Source of the DNA: Longimicrobium sp.
Lineage (GTDB): Bacteria; Gemmatimonadota; Gemmatimonadetes; Longimicrobiales; Longimicrobiaceae
Length of the DNA stretch: 64,000 bases
Assembly: GCA_036389135.1 (NCBI GenBank)
Contig: DASVQP010000040.1
Coordinates: forward strand, 1-64,000
Direction of reading: 5' to 3'
Of this stretch, positions 55,066-63,902 are shown one piece after another. The notes below the pieces were generated by a model. That model did not search any database. It saw only the letters and a program-made list of their open reading frames with translations, and had not been told where the DNA came from. Each line of letters opens with the position of its first letter. The first letter of the stretch is position 1. Position numbers and translations under genes: made by a program.

Positions 55066-55160
55066 GCCCGCCTCCGGGTGCGAGTCTTGCACCCCGGGCG
55101 GCCCTCCCGGCCCGCGCGGCGCGGCCGGCGGGAGTTCAAACCAGCACAGGAGGCACGAGC

Positions 55161-56243
55161 ATGCCAAACTACGGACGCGACTTCGACCGTTCACGCTTCA
55201 GCCAGGATCGCGGCTTCCGCGGGCAGGGCGGCGGAGGCGGCGGGTCTCGTGGCGGCTACGGCGGAATGGGCTCCGATGGCTTCGGCAACGGGTACACCGG
55301 GATGGGCTCCGATGCGGGCGAGTTCTCGGGCCGGCAGAGCCGCGAGGGGTACACCGGCTTCGGCAGCGGCGGCGGCGCGTACGACCAGGACTTCTCCAGC
55401 GGCCGCGGGATGCAGCGCGGCGGCGGCTACGGCCAGCAGGGCGGCGGCTTCGGCGGGCGTCCGGGGGGGATGGGGAGCGGCTATGGCGGCGGGCAGGGCT
55501 TCGGCGGCGGGTCCGGACGAGGCGGGGGCGGGGGATACGGCGGCGGGCGCGGCTACGGCAGCGGCACCAGCGGCTACGGCGCCTTCGGCGGCCAGCAGGA
55601 CGGCTACGGGCAGCAGGGCGGGATGGGGCAGGGCGGCGACGAGCTGCGCCGGATGCGCGCGGCCGACATCATGACCGAGAACCCCGAAGTCGTCACCCCC
55701 GATGCCACCCTCGCCGATGCCGCCCGCAAGATGCGCGACCTGGACGTCGGCATCATCCCGGTGGTGGAGAGCGAGCAGAACCGGCGGCTGCGCGGCGTCA
55801 TCACCGACCGTGACATCACCATCCGCGCCGTGGCCGAGGGGCGCGACGCCACCAGCACCCGTGTCTCCGACGTGATGACGACGGGCGTGGAGACGTGCAA
55901 CAAGAACGACTCCGTGCAGGACGTCCTCCAGCTGATGGAGCGCGAGCAGGTGCGCCGCGTGCCCATCACCGACCGCGAGGGGCGGCTGGTGGGGATCATC
56001 GCCCAGGCCGACGTGGCGACGGACCTGGACAGCGAGCTGGGCTCTCGCCGCGTGGCCGACACGCTGGAGCGCATCTCGGAGCCCGGCCAGCCCGGCGGGC
56101 GCGGGATGCAGGCGCGTGGCGGCGTCCTCACCTCCGGCGGCTCGCCGATGGGCGGCATGCAGGGCGGCGGCATGCAAGGTGGTGGCGCTCAGGGCGGCGG
56201 AACCGGTGGCGGCCCCGGCGCGGAGGGCGGCGACGGCTACTGA
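55161..56243 (+). CDS. CBS-pair protein with long Gly-rich N-terminus
   Basis: A 360-residue protein. Residues 1-160 are Gly-rich (GGYGQQGGGFGG-type), starting MPNYGRDFDRS. A tandem CBS module occupies about 164-292: MRAADIMTENPEVVTP..GVITDRDITIRAVAEG and VSDVMTTGVETCNKNDSV..GIIAQADVA. CBS pairs bind adenosine nucleotides. A second Gly/Met-rich tail follows. AGGAGG with good spacing precedes the ATG. The N-terminus and ribosome site are similar to those of the Gly-rich protein at 27890-28720. The mix of sensor and low-complexity arms suggests a regulatory scaffold; function unknown. Confidence 0.85.
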   Translation: MPNYGRDFDRSRFSQDRGFRGQGGGGGGSRGGYGGMGSDGFGNGYTGMGSDAGEFSGRQSREGYTGFGSGGGAYDQDFSSGRGMQRGGGYGQQGGGFGGRPGGMGSGYGGGQGFGGGSGRGGGGGYGGGRGYGSGTSGYGAFGGQQDGYGQQGGMGQGGDELRRMRAADIMTENPEVVTPDATLADAARKMRDLDVGIIPVVESEQNRRLRGVITDRDITIRAVAEGRDATSTRVSDVMTTGVETCNKNDSVQDVLQLMEREQVRRVPITDREGRLVGIIAQADVATDLDSELGSRRVADTLERISEPGQPGGRGMQARGGVLTSGGSPMGGMQGGGMQGGGAQGGGTGGGPGAEGGDGY

Positions 56244-56264
56244 GCCGCTCTCCAGGCGCGAAGC

Positions 56265-56301
56265 ACGAGGGGGAGGTCCCGGTCCGGGACCTCCCCCTCG
56301 T
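56265..56301. terminator. Strong terminator hairpin
   Basis: ACGAGGGGGAGGTCCC / GGGACCTCCCCCTCGT is a perfect 16-bp stem with a 5-nt loop between convergent genes. Confidence 0.88.
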
Positions 56302-56345
56302 TCCTGGAGCATCGTGCTGGCGCGGAGGCTCCCTGCCAGCGCCCG

Positions 56346-58199
56346 CTACTGCCCGGGGATGCGTCCTTCGATCCACCCGCTGTGGCAGACCAGGATCCCG
56401 TCCGTCCCGATGCCGCACACCTCCAGCAGACCGCCCAGCTCGATCGAGCGGAGAGTGCCCTGCGGCGCGCTCCGGGTGGGAATGGTCGTGGAGATGGGCC
56501 GCGTGCCGTCCAGGCGGAGGACGTCGTTCCCCCAGCAGAAGGTGTTTCCTCCCTGGTCCAGCCCGCAGACCGCTTCGCCGCCCGCGCTCAGGCTCGCGAA
56601 CGTGTTCGGCGGGGATACCGCCACCGGAGTGTGGCTGTGCAGCTCCTGGCCGTTGCCCAGCTTCCCGTGGAACCCGCTTCCCCAACAGTACGCGCGGCCC
56701 GTGGCGTCCAGCGCGCAGGTGAAGAACGTCCCCGCCACGATGGAGCGAAACGTGTGGCTCCCCTCAACGCGAAACGGCGTCCGCGAACAATCGACCGCAT
56801 TGCAGCTCTCCGGCTTTCCGCTCACCCCCAGCTCACCGTAGGGGTTGCCCCCCCAGCACCATGCGGCTCCGTCGGTAGCGACACCGCACGTGTGCGCGTA
56901 ACCCACGTCGACCTGGTTGAAGGAGATGCCGCCCGGCACCGGCGCGGGAGCGCTTCCCGGAGCGCTCCCCCAGCAGTAGGCTTCGTTGCGGGTGGACACC
57001 CCGCAGGCGGCGCCGCTGATCGACCGGAAAGCCACCCCGCCCGGAAGCGCCGTGGGAACGGCGGCGCCCTCACCCCAGCAGTATGCCGACCCCGCCGCGG
57101 TCAGGGCGCAGCTCCGCCGGTCGCCCGCGCTCACCGCCACGAAGCGCAGGTCGGTATCCGCGGGCAGCGGAATGCGGGTGCAGCGGAAGGGGTACCGCCG
57201 CGTTACCGTCCTCAGGTATTCGAACCGCTCGCACCGGTCGCTCGGCTGGCGGGTGCCGAGCTGACCCTGCTCGTTGCTTCCCCAGCAGTACACCCGGCCG
57301 TCCGTGGTGAGCGCGCAGCTGTGCGTCCTGCCGCCGCTCACCGAGGCGAAGCGGAGCGGCTGCGGATAGGTGACGACGTTTACCGACGAGCTGACCCGCG
57401 TAGCGCCGAAGACCGCGGTGATCGTGGCGCGCCCCGCCGCCACCGCGGTGACGCGCCCCTCCGCGTCCACCCGCGCGACCGATGGGTCCGACGACTCCCA
57501 CGCGCCACTCCCGAGCGCCACCGGCGCCCCCTCCTCCAGGATCGCGCGGATCGTGAGCTGGCGCGTTTCCCCCGGCAGAGCCGCGACGGTGTCCGGCCAC
57601 ACGTGCAGGCCGCGATCGTACACGTACACCTGCACCACACCCGCGCCGCCGTCCACCGTGGCGGTCACCTGGCCGTGCCCGGCGCGCAACGCGGTCACCC
57701 GGCCGGTCGCGCTCACCTCCACCAGCGTGGGGTCGGAGGCGGTCCACCTCACGGCGCGCCCCTCCACCGGCTGCCCAGATGCGTCGAGCACGCGCACGGC
57801 GAGCTGCGCGCTCTGGCCCGGAGCCAGGAAGGCGTGCAACGAACCCGGCACCACGCGCAGCGGCACCACCTTGAGCGTGCGCACGCCCGTCATCCCATCC
57901 GAGCGGGCGCTGATCGTCACCGTGCCCGGCGCGCGCGCGGAGACCACGCCGCTGGCGTCCACTTCGGCGACGGCCGGGTTGTCGCTCTGCCACTCCACCG
58001 TCCGGCCGGACAGCTCCACCCCGCCCGCATCGCGCAGCTGCGCGCCGAGCTGCAGCGTCGTGCCCGCGGCCACCGAATCGGCCGGGGCGCTCACGTGCAC
58101 CGAAGCCACGCGAACCGAGCCGGTGCCCGAGTCTTCGCACGCCGCGAGCAGGATGGCCGCGGCGAGCCCGGAAAGCGCGCGGAGAAAAAAACGTCTCAT
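56346..58199 (-). CDS. Lipoprotein with Big2-type Ig domains and RCC1-like repeats
   Basis: A 617-residue predicted lipoprotein (lipobox LLAAC, about residue 21). Three Big2-type domains (about 30-285) share the DP..A.V...G.V.A...G.. pattern. From about residue 290 there are RCC1-like units with the signature HSCALTTDGRVYCWG, five or six copies, each containing paired cysteines (CAL..YCWG) that could form disulfides. RCC1 propellers act as binding surfaces; a surface-exposed adhesin-like or ligand-binding role is inference. ATG 58199. Confidence 0.85.
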   Translation of the reverse strand: MRRFFLRALSGLAAAILLAACEDSGTGSVRVASVHVSAPADSVAAGTTLQLGAQLRDAGGVELSGRTVEWQSDNPAVAEVDASGVVSARAPGTVTISARSDGMTGVRTLKVVPLRVVPGSLHAFLAPGQSAQLAVRVLDASGQPVEGRAVRWTASDPTLVEVSATGRVTALRAGHGQVTATVDGGAGVVQVYVYDRGLHVWPDTVAALPGETRQLTIRAILEEGAPVALGSGAWESSDPSVARVDAEGRVTAVAAGRATITAVFGATRVSSSVNVVTYPQPLRFASVSGGRTHSCALTTDGRVYCWGSNEQGQLGTRQPSDRCERFEYLRTVTRRYPFRCTRIPLPADTDLRFVAVSAGDRRSCALTAAGSAYCWGEGAAVPTALPGGVAFRSISGAACGVSTRNEAYCWGSAPGSAPAPVPGGISFNQVDVGYAHTCGVATDGAAWCWGGNPYGELGVSGKPESCNAVDCSRTPFRVEGSHTFRSIVAGTFFTCALDATGRAYCWGSGFHGKLGNGQELHSHTPVAVSPPNTFASLSAGGEAVCGLDQGGNTFCWGNDVLRLDGTRPISTTIPTRSAPQGTLRSIELGGLLEVCGIGTDGILVCHSGWIEGRIPGQ

Positions 58200-58325
58200 G
58201 AGCTTATGCGAGAAGGGGTGGAGCGAGTGGAAACCGTCAAACGTTTCACGAGGCGCAAGTGCGACAGCGCGCACAGGCCCCCGGTACAAGGAGGAGGTCC
58301 GCCGTTCGCGCTGAAAGCCGCCTCC

Positions 58326-59582
58326 TCAGTCTTCGCTCCAGCGGCGCATGACCAGCGATGTGTTGGCCCCGCCGAAGCCGAACGAGTTGGAGATGGCGAC
58401 CTCGATGTCGGCTTGGCGCGCGGTGTTGGGCACGTAGTCCAGGTCGCAGGCGGGGTCCTGCTGGCGCAGGTTGATGGTGGGGGGCAGCATCCCCTCGCGC
58501 AGGGCGAGGGCGGTGACCCCCGCCTCGATGGCGGCGCTCCCGCCCAGGGCGTGGCCCAGCATCGACTTGGTGGAGGATACCGCCAGCCGGTCCGCGTGCT
58601 CGCCGAAGACGCTGCGGATGGCGCGCGTCTCCGCCAGGTCACCCACTGGGGTGGATGTGCCGTGCGCGTTGATGTAGTCCACGTCCTCGGGCGCGATGCC
58701 GGCGCTGCGCAGGGCGCGGCGCATGGCCAGCGCGGCGCCCTGGCCGTTCTCGGGCGGCGCGGTGATGTGGTACGCGTCGGCGCTCATCCCGAAGCCGATC
58801 ACCTCCGCCACGATGGGCGCGCCCCGGCGCCGGGCGCACTCCAGCTCCTCCATCACCAGCACGGCCCCGCCCTCCCCATGCACGAAGCCGCTGCGCGTTT
58901 CGTCGAAGGGACGGCTGGCGGTTTCCGGGGTGTCGTAGGTGGTGGCCAGCGCCCGCGCCGCCGCGAAGCCGGCGAAGGAGATGGGCGTCAGGCACGCCTC
59001 GGTGCCGCCGGCGAGCATCATGTCCGCGTCGCCGCGCTTGATGGCGTGGAATGCCTCGCCGATCGCGTGGTTGCTGCTGGCGCAGGCGGAGACGGGGGCG
59101 TAGCTGGGCCCCTGCGCGCCGGTGCGGATCGCCACCTGCCCCGCGGCCAGGTTGATGATGCTGGCGGGGATGAAAAAGGGCGACACGCGCCCCATCCCCT
59201 TCTCCTCCATCAGGTCGCGGGTCTCCATGATGCTGACGAGCCCGCCCATCCCGGAGCCGATGATGACGCCGGTGTTCTCGGGATCCGGCACGGTGCCGAT
59301 GCCGCCCAGCCCGGCGCTCCGCATCGCCTCGTCGGCCGCGACGACGGCGTACTGGATGAAGGTGTCCATCCGGCGCGCCTCCTTGCGGTCGATCACCGGA
59401 TCGGGGCTGAACCCCTTCACCTCGGCCGCGATCGAGACCTCGGGCGCCAGCCCCGGGAGCGCGCACTTGGTGAGCGGCCCCACGCCGCTCCTGCCGGCGA
59501 GCAGCCCCGCCCACGTTTCGGGCGTGGAGCACCCCAGCGGCGTGACCATCCCGATGCCGGTGACGACGACCCTGCGTGACAC
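58326..59582 (-). CDS. fabF: 3-oxoacyl-ACP synthase II
   Basis: A 418-residue condensing enzyme that extends acyl-ACP with malonyl-ACP in fatty-acid synthesis. Catalytic Cys167 (VSACASSNHA), His in NAHGTSTPVGD and His in MLGHALGGSAAIE are all present. The N-terminus RVVVTGIGMVTPLG is typical of FabF. AGGAGG directly before GTG 59582 fixes the start. It stands alone: no acpP, fabG or fabH adjoin it, so it may be a second FabF or serve a special lipid. Confidence 0.95.
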   Translation of the reverse strand: MSRRVVVTGIGMVTPLGCSTPETWAGLLAGRSGVGPLTKCALPGLAPEVSIAAEVKGFSPDPVIDRKEARRMDTFIQYAVVAADEAMRSAGLGGIGTVPDPENTGVIIGSGMGGLVSIMETRDLMEEKGMGRVSPFFIPASIINLAAGQVAIRTGAQGPSYAPVSACASSNHAIGEAFHAIKRGDADMMLAGGTEACLTPISFAGFAAARALATTYDTPETASRPFDETRSGFVHGEGGAVLVMEELECARRRGAPIVAEVIGFGMSADAYHITAPPENGQGAALAMRRALRSAGIAPEDVDYINAHGTSTPVGDLAETRAIRSVFGEHADRLAVSSTKSMLGHALGGSAAIEAGVTALALREGMLPPTINLRQQDPACDLDYVPNTARQADIEVAISNSFGFGGANTSLVMRRWSED

Positions 59583-59593
59583 GGTACCTCCTT

Positions 59594-59698
59594 AGGGAAT
59601 AGGGACCAGGGAACAGGGATTGGTAGGACGGAGCAGTGCGGGCGCCCCTGTGCGGCCCGCTGTTCCTATTCCCTGATCCCCGATCCCTAATCCCTGCA
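59594..59698. repeat. Inverted repeat, family D
   Basis: GGGAATAGGGACCAGGGAAC and GTTCCTATTCCCTGATCCCC with a GGGATCAGGGA-like tail form an imperfect inverted repeat, related to 21403-21535. Confidence 0.75.
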
Positions 59699-59703
59699 GT
59701 TCA

Positions 59704-60360
59704 TCATTCCGCCTTCAGCAGCCCCTTGCGCAGCGCGAAGCGCACCAGCTCGCTGCGGTGCCGCAGGTTCAGCTTCTCCATGATGCGCGCGCGGTAGGTG
59801 TCCACCGTTTTTGGCGAGATGAAGAGCTTCTTGCCGATCTCGCTGGAGCTGAATCCCTCCACGGTGTGCGACAGCACCTCGCGCTCGCGCTCGGTAAGGC
59901 GGTCCAGCGGGTCGTCCTCGCCGGGCTCCGCCTTGGCTTTGAGGCCGCGGAGGAGGAGCTTCGCGCCGCTTGGGTAGAGGAAGACGTCGCCGCGCGCAAC
60001 GGTGTGGATCGCCTCGATCAGCTCCTCGTCCGCGCTCTTTTTAGTCACGTACCCGCTCCCCCCCGCCTCCAGCACGGGAAGGAGGTGCTCCTCCTCGCCG
60101 TGCATCGTCAGCACCAGCACGCGCGCCCCCTGGTCCAGCGCGGCGATCTGGCGGACGGCTTCCAGCCCGCCCATCCCGGGCATGGAGAGGTCCATCACCA
60201 CCACGTCCGGCCGCGTCTGCCCGGCGAGGCGCACGCCCTCCTCCCCTGTCCCCGCTTCGCCCACCACCTGGAAGCCGGGCTCCGCCTCCAGCAGCGCGCG
60301 CAGGCCCGCGCGCAGCACGGCGTGGTCGTCCACCAGCAGGATGCGAACGGTGTCGGGCAT
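59704..60360 (-). CDS. NarL/FixJ-type response regulator
   Basis: A 218-residue regulator: receiver (about 5-120) with LVDDHAVLRAGL and VVVMDLSMPGMGG (Asp57), Lys in VTKKSADEE, and a LuxR-type helix-turn-helix (about 150-215: TEREREVLSHTVEGFSSSEI then LFISPKTVDTYRARIMEKL). No histidine kinase gene is adjacent, so the partner is unknown. ATG 60360. Confidence 0.94.
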   Translation of the reverse strand: MPDTVRILLVDDHAVLRAGLRALLEAEPGFQVVGEAGTGEEGVRLAGQTRPDVVVMDLSMPGMGGLEAVRQIAALDQGARVLVLTMHGEEEHLLPVLEAGGSGYVTKKSADEELIEAIHTVARGDVFLYPSGAKLLLRGLKAKAEPGEDDPLDRLTEREREVLSHTVEGFSSSEIGKKLFISPKTVDTYRARIMEKLNLRHRSELVRFALRKGLLKAE

Positions 60361-60442
60361 GGACGGGCGGGGGTTCGGGTGCGCTGTGGCGGCGGAATCT
60401 GCCCAGGGTGCGGGTCGGGCGCAAGCGAACGCACTTTTCCCG

Positions 60443-61183
60443 TCACAGCCGCGTCGACAGCCACTCCGGCGTCCACCGCGACAGCATCGCCGACAGCGTC
60501 GAGAACGAGCCCGTGAAAAGAAGCACCCCAAGCACCAGCAGCATCGCCCCACTCACGCGGTTGATCCACGGGAGCCACTGGCGGATGCGTTTGAAGGTGG
60601 TCAGGAAGCGCTCGATGAGCACCGTGGACAGGAGGAACGGGATCGCCAGGCCGGCGGAGTACACCGCCAGCAGCCCCATTCCCTCCATCATGCTCCCGCG
60701 CGTGGCGGCCAGCGTCAGGATGCCGCCCAGCACCGGGCCGATGCACGGCGTCCACCCCGCGCCGAAGGTGATCCCCACCAGCAGCGTCCCCAGGTAGCCT
60801 ACGGGCTTGTCCGCCAGGTGCATCCGCCACTCGCGGCCCGCGCCGGGAAGCCGCAGCACCCCCAGCAGGTAGAGGCCGAAGAGGATCAGCAGCACCCCGC
60901 CCACACGCTCCACCCACCGGCTCGTGTACGCCAGCAGCGAGCCGAGGAAGGTGGCCGACGCGCCCAGGATCATGAACACCAGGGTGAAGCCGAGCACGAA
61001 GAGCACCCCGTGCACCAGCACCGCCCGCCGCGTGCGCGCCGTCTCCGCGTCGCGCAGCTCGTCCAGGCTCATCCCGGTAATGAACGTGACGTAGCTCGGC
61101 ACCAGCGGCAGCACGCACGGCGAAAGGAAGCTCAGCAGCCCGGCCGAGAAGGCCACCAGCAGCCCGAGAGATTGCGGTTCCAT
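60443..61183 (-). CDS. ccdA: Cytochrome c biogenesis protein CcdA
   Basis: A 246-residue inner-membrane thiol/disulfide transporter with six helices. The redox pair is in LSFLSPCVLPLVPSYVTF and GAGWTPCIGPVLGG. It passes electrons from cytoplasmic thioredoxin to periplasmic thiol proteins during cytochrome c maturation. ATG 61183. 82 nt separate it from the LuxR-type gene on the same strand. A thioredoxin-like periplasmic partner is not adjacent. Confidence 0.93.
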   Translation of the reverse strand: MEPQSLGLLVAFSAGLLSFLSPCVLPLVPSYVTFITGMSLDELRDAETARTRRAVLVHGVLFVLGFTLVFMILGASATFLGSLLAYTSRWVERVGGVLLILFGLYLLGVLRLPGAGREWRMHLADKPVGYLGTLLVGITFGAGWTPCIGPVLGGILTLAATRGSMMEGMGLLAVYSAGLAIPFLLSTVLIERFLTTFKRIRQWLPWINRVSGAMLLVLGVLLFTGSFSTLSAMLSRWTPEWLSTRL

Positions 61184-61373
61184 GGAGCTCGCGCACGGAG
61201 TCGGATCGGCGCGCCCCTGCGCGCCGCGCACCAAGATACACCGCAGCGCCCGATTGTGCCTGCCCGTCCTCCAAGCGCCCCCCGCCGCACGCACCCGCTA
61301 GGCGCCAGGCCGCATCTGCGCGCTCCGATTTGTGGCTGGTGTGGCCCTGCGGGTGTGCGTTAGCCTTGACACC

Positions 61374-61832
61374 ATGAAACCGTTGCGCGTGTATATCGAT
61401 ACGTCCGTCGTGGGCGGGTGCCTGGACCTGGAGTTCCGGGTGGCATCGATGCAGCTCTTCCAGCGCTTCCGCGACGGGAGCATGGTCATGGTCACGTCAG
61501 ATCTCCTGAAAACGGAACTTGCACTCGCGCCCAGTCCGGTGCGCGCGCTTGTGGACGACGTATCCTTGACGCGGGAATACGTGCTTGTCAGCCCGGAAGC
61601 GGAGTCTCTCGCGATCCGCTACGTCGAGAAGGGCGTGATCGGGGGCGCGAGGCACGCCGACGCGCTCCACGTAGCAAGTGCGACAGTTCATCGCGTGGAT
61701 CTGCTCGCGTCCTGGGACTTTAGGGACATTGTCAACCCAGTGCGGGTTCGCGGCTACAACGCGGTGAATGCGAGTGAGGGGTACTGGCCTCTCGTCATCA
61801 AGTCTCCAGAGGAGGTGGTTCGCCATGGATAA
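61374..61832 (+). CDS. PIN domain protein, putative toxin
   Basis: A 152-residue PIN-like nuclease: LRVYIDTSVVGGCLD (N-terminal Asp), an ELALAPSPVR helix (Glu), and GARHADALHVASATV (His-Asp) then LLASWDFRDI. The acids needed for Mg-dependent RNase activity are present. It overlaps the next small gene by 8 nt. This fits a toxin-antitoxin pair with the toxin first, the reverse of the common VapBC order. ATG 61374. Confidence 0.8.
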   Translation: MKPLRVYIDTSVVGGCLDLEFRVASMQLFQRFRDGSMVMVTSDLLKTELALAPSPVRALVDDVSLTREYVLVSPEAESLAIRYVEKGVIGGARHADALHVASATVHRVDLLASWDFRDIVNPVRVRGYNAVNASEGYWPLVIKSPEEVVRHG

Positions 61833-62004
61833 TTACGAGCCGATCGACGCGCTGCGTCTCAAGGATGAGTTGCAGGAACGCGTGAACCGTGCGCTCGCCG
61901 GCCTCACCTCGGAGGAAAGGATACGCTGGATCCGAGAAGAAGCGGCGAAATACCGGAGCGAGAATCCGGCGCGTCCTCCGGATGAGGCTCGGAAGACCGC
62001 CTGA
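61825..62004 (+). CDS. Small protein downstream of PIN toxin, putative antitoxin
   Basis: A 59-residue protein starting MDNYEPIDALRLKDELQERV, with a helical EERIRWIREEAAKYRSE region. GAGGAGG before ATG 61825 gives a good start, and it overlaps the PIN gene by 8 nt. No recognised DNA-binding domain, so its antitoxin role rests on position and size. Confidence 0.55.
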   Translation: MDNYEPIDALRLKDELQERVNRALAGLTSEERIRWIREEAAKYRSENPARPPDEARKTA

Positions 62005-62072
62005 GTTCGGGCGAAGACGAAGGGCCTTCAGGACGTTGCGCAAGCCGAAAAAGCGTGGAGCACGCCATAACG

Positions 62073-62108
62073 AGAGAGGGCCCCGGGACGAATCCCGGGG
62101 CCCTCTCT
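62073..62108. terminator. Bidirectional terminator
   Basis: AGAGAGGGCCCCGGGA / TCCCGGGGCCCTCTCT, 16 bp with a 4-nt loop, followed by TCGTT; it sits between convergent genes. Confidence 0.88.
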
Positions 62109-62135
62109 TCGTTCCCCCTCCACCTGCGCCAAAGG

Positions 62136-63620
62136 TCAGGTGTTAGCGGTCTGGCGGCCGTAGGAGAAGCCGGGGACGAGGCGCTGCACGCCGGTCAGGA
62201 GGTAGTCCACCACCTCGCCGGCGGTGTAGCCGGTGCGGTCCGAGCCGATGAAGCGGCGGATGTTCTTGAGCTCGTCGCCGCTGGTGATCAGCGGGGCCTC
62301 TTCCACGCCCTCGTCGCGCAGCTGCGCGTGGCCGATGGTGGCGAAGAGGGCGTTGCACAGGCACTTGCGGCCCACCGTGTCCTCCACCTTGCCGCCCTTC
62401 TTGAGGTAGGTGTCCACCGGCTCGGCGGCGCAGCGATAGTTGACCCGGCCGCGGTCGTCCCGGTACGACTCGCGCAGGTAGCCCAGGTCGCACACGCGCT
62501 CGCGCTGCTGGTAGACGGGGAGCTGCGACAGCGTACCCGGCACCTGCGCCACCTTGAACGGGAAGCCCGTGGGGGAGGCGCGCGAGTCGGTCACCACGTC
62601 GATGGTGTCCTCCTGCGCCTGGCGAATCACGTTGCGCTTCAGCTCGGAGGTTACGCCGCTCTCCTCCGCGTAGGCGAAGAGGGTGCCCACCTGGATCCCC
62701 GCCGCGCCGGCGTCCAGCGCCTCGGCCAGCTTCTCCGGGCTGCCGGAGCCGCCCGCGAGCCAGAAGGGGAGGCCGTGGTCCTTCATCTTCTCCAGATCCA
62801 CCACGTCGCGCTGGCCGTAGATCGGCTCGCCGCGCTCGTTGTAGACGATCTCGCCGCGGGGCGGGGCATTGTGCCCGCCGGCCGTGGGAGCCTCGATGAT
62901 GAAGCCATCCACCCGGCCGCTCGCCTTGCGCGCCAGCATGGTGGCCAGCGAGTTGGAGGCGATGATCGGCAGGAAGAACGGACGCGTGATCTCCACCGGC
63001 GGCGCCTCGGAGTGCACGCGCGGGTCGAAGTGCAGGAGCTCCGTCTCGTCGCGCCCCAGCCCCTCGACCTCGAACTTCATCGACGCGGGCTCGTGGCGGG
63101 CGAAGCGGTCCAGCACGCCCGGGATCTCCTTGGGGATGCCGGCGCCCATCAGCACGTAGTCGACGCCCGCGAGCATGGCGCCGTACAGCGTCGCAAGGTT
63201 GGGCATCTGCACCTTGGTGAGGAGGTTGATCCCCACCACGCCGTCGTGCCCTTCCTTGGCCAGCCACACCTCCACGAACGACGAGAGCACGGTGAGCTGC
63301 TCGCGCACCCTGCTCACCATCTGCCGGTACATGGGGACGGCCTTGTACGGCTCGCCCGGCGCGCGCCCGTCGGGGAGGAAGTAGCTCTTGAGCACCGCCG
63401 CGCTGACTTCCGGAAGGGGGAAGTGCTCCATCGCGCGCCGGATGTGCCCGCCGATGTCGCCGTCCTGCAGGCGCCGCACCAGGAGGGAGTCGATGCACGT
63501 TCCGGAGACCACGCCCATCTGCCCCCGCATGGCGACTGCCTTGGCGAGGACCCAGTTGGAGACTCCGACGCCCATTCCGCCCTGAATGATCAGCGGATGG
63601 GAGAGCGCGGCTTCGTTCAT
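62136..63620 (-). CDS. Nitronate monooxygenase family (2-nitropropane dioxygenase-like)
   Basis: A 494-residue FMN-dependent TIM-barrel protein: PLIIQGGMGVGVSNWVLAKA, then GINLLTKVQMPNL, VDYVLMGAGIPKEIPG and EAPTAGGHNAPPRGEI (phosphate-binding region), GAAGIQVGTLFAYAEESG. The N-terminal GGMGVGVS and AGGHN motifs are those of nitronate monooxygenases, though the protein is about 130 residues longer than class I enzymes, with a Cys-rich C-terminal section (RKCLCNALFATIGHAQ). The substrate may differ. ATG 63620. Confidence 0.85.
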   Translation of the reverse strand: MNEAALSHPLIIQGGMGVGVSNWVLAKAVAMRGQMGVVSGTCIDSLLVRRLQDGDIGGHIRRAMEHFPLPEVSAAVLKSYFLPDGRAPGEPYKAVPMYRQMVSRVREQLTVLSSFVEVWLAKEGHDGVVGINLLTKVQMPNLATLYGAMLAGVDYVLMGAGIPKEIPGVLDRFARHEPASMKFEVEGLGRDETELLHFDPRVHSEAPPVEITRPFFLPIIASNSLATMLARKASGRVDGFIIEAPTAGGHNAPPRGEIVYNERGEPIYGQRDVVDLEKMKDHGLPFWLAGGSGSPEKLAEALDAGAAGIQVGTLFAYAEESGVTSELKRNVIRQAQEDTIDVVTDSRASPTGFPFKVAQVPGTLSQLPVYQQRERVCDLGYLRESYRDDRGRVNYRCAAEPVDTYLKKGGKVEDTVGRKCLCNALFATIGHAQLRDEGVEEAPLITSGDELKNIRRFIGSDRTGYTAGEVVDYLLTGVQRLVPGFSYGRQTANT

Positions 63621-63808
63621 GCGCTTGCGGGGTAACAGGTTGCGTGACCGTTGTGTGGTTTGGTCACTGAATCTACCGCGAAAGTGCCGGATGTGCAACG
63701 GGTTACGCATTTCGCGCCCCGAAAATGAGTGCGGCTCACCCACGCCGAACCCGCGCACGCGCATCCCACTTGAGGATTTGCACGCCCGATGCCATTGTCG
63801 CGGAGGCG

Positions 63809-63838
63809 TTGCCCGGCGGGCGCCGCCGCGGGTATCTT
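63809..63838 (+). promoter_or_regulatory. Candidate promoter TTGCCC-N18-TATCTT
   Basis: TTGCCC (63809-63814), 18 bp, TATCTT (63833-63838), about 65 nt before the ATG of the last gene. The same form as the deoC promoter at 5539-5568. Confidence 0.45.
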
Positions 63839-63902
63839 CGGGCTCGTGGCGGGCCCCGGAGCAGGGGAATCCCGCTCCCGTTCCCCGCATCATCTCCCCG
63901 AA

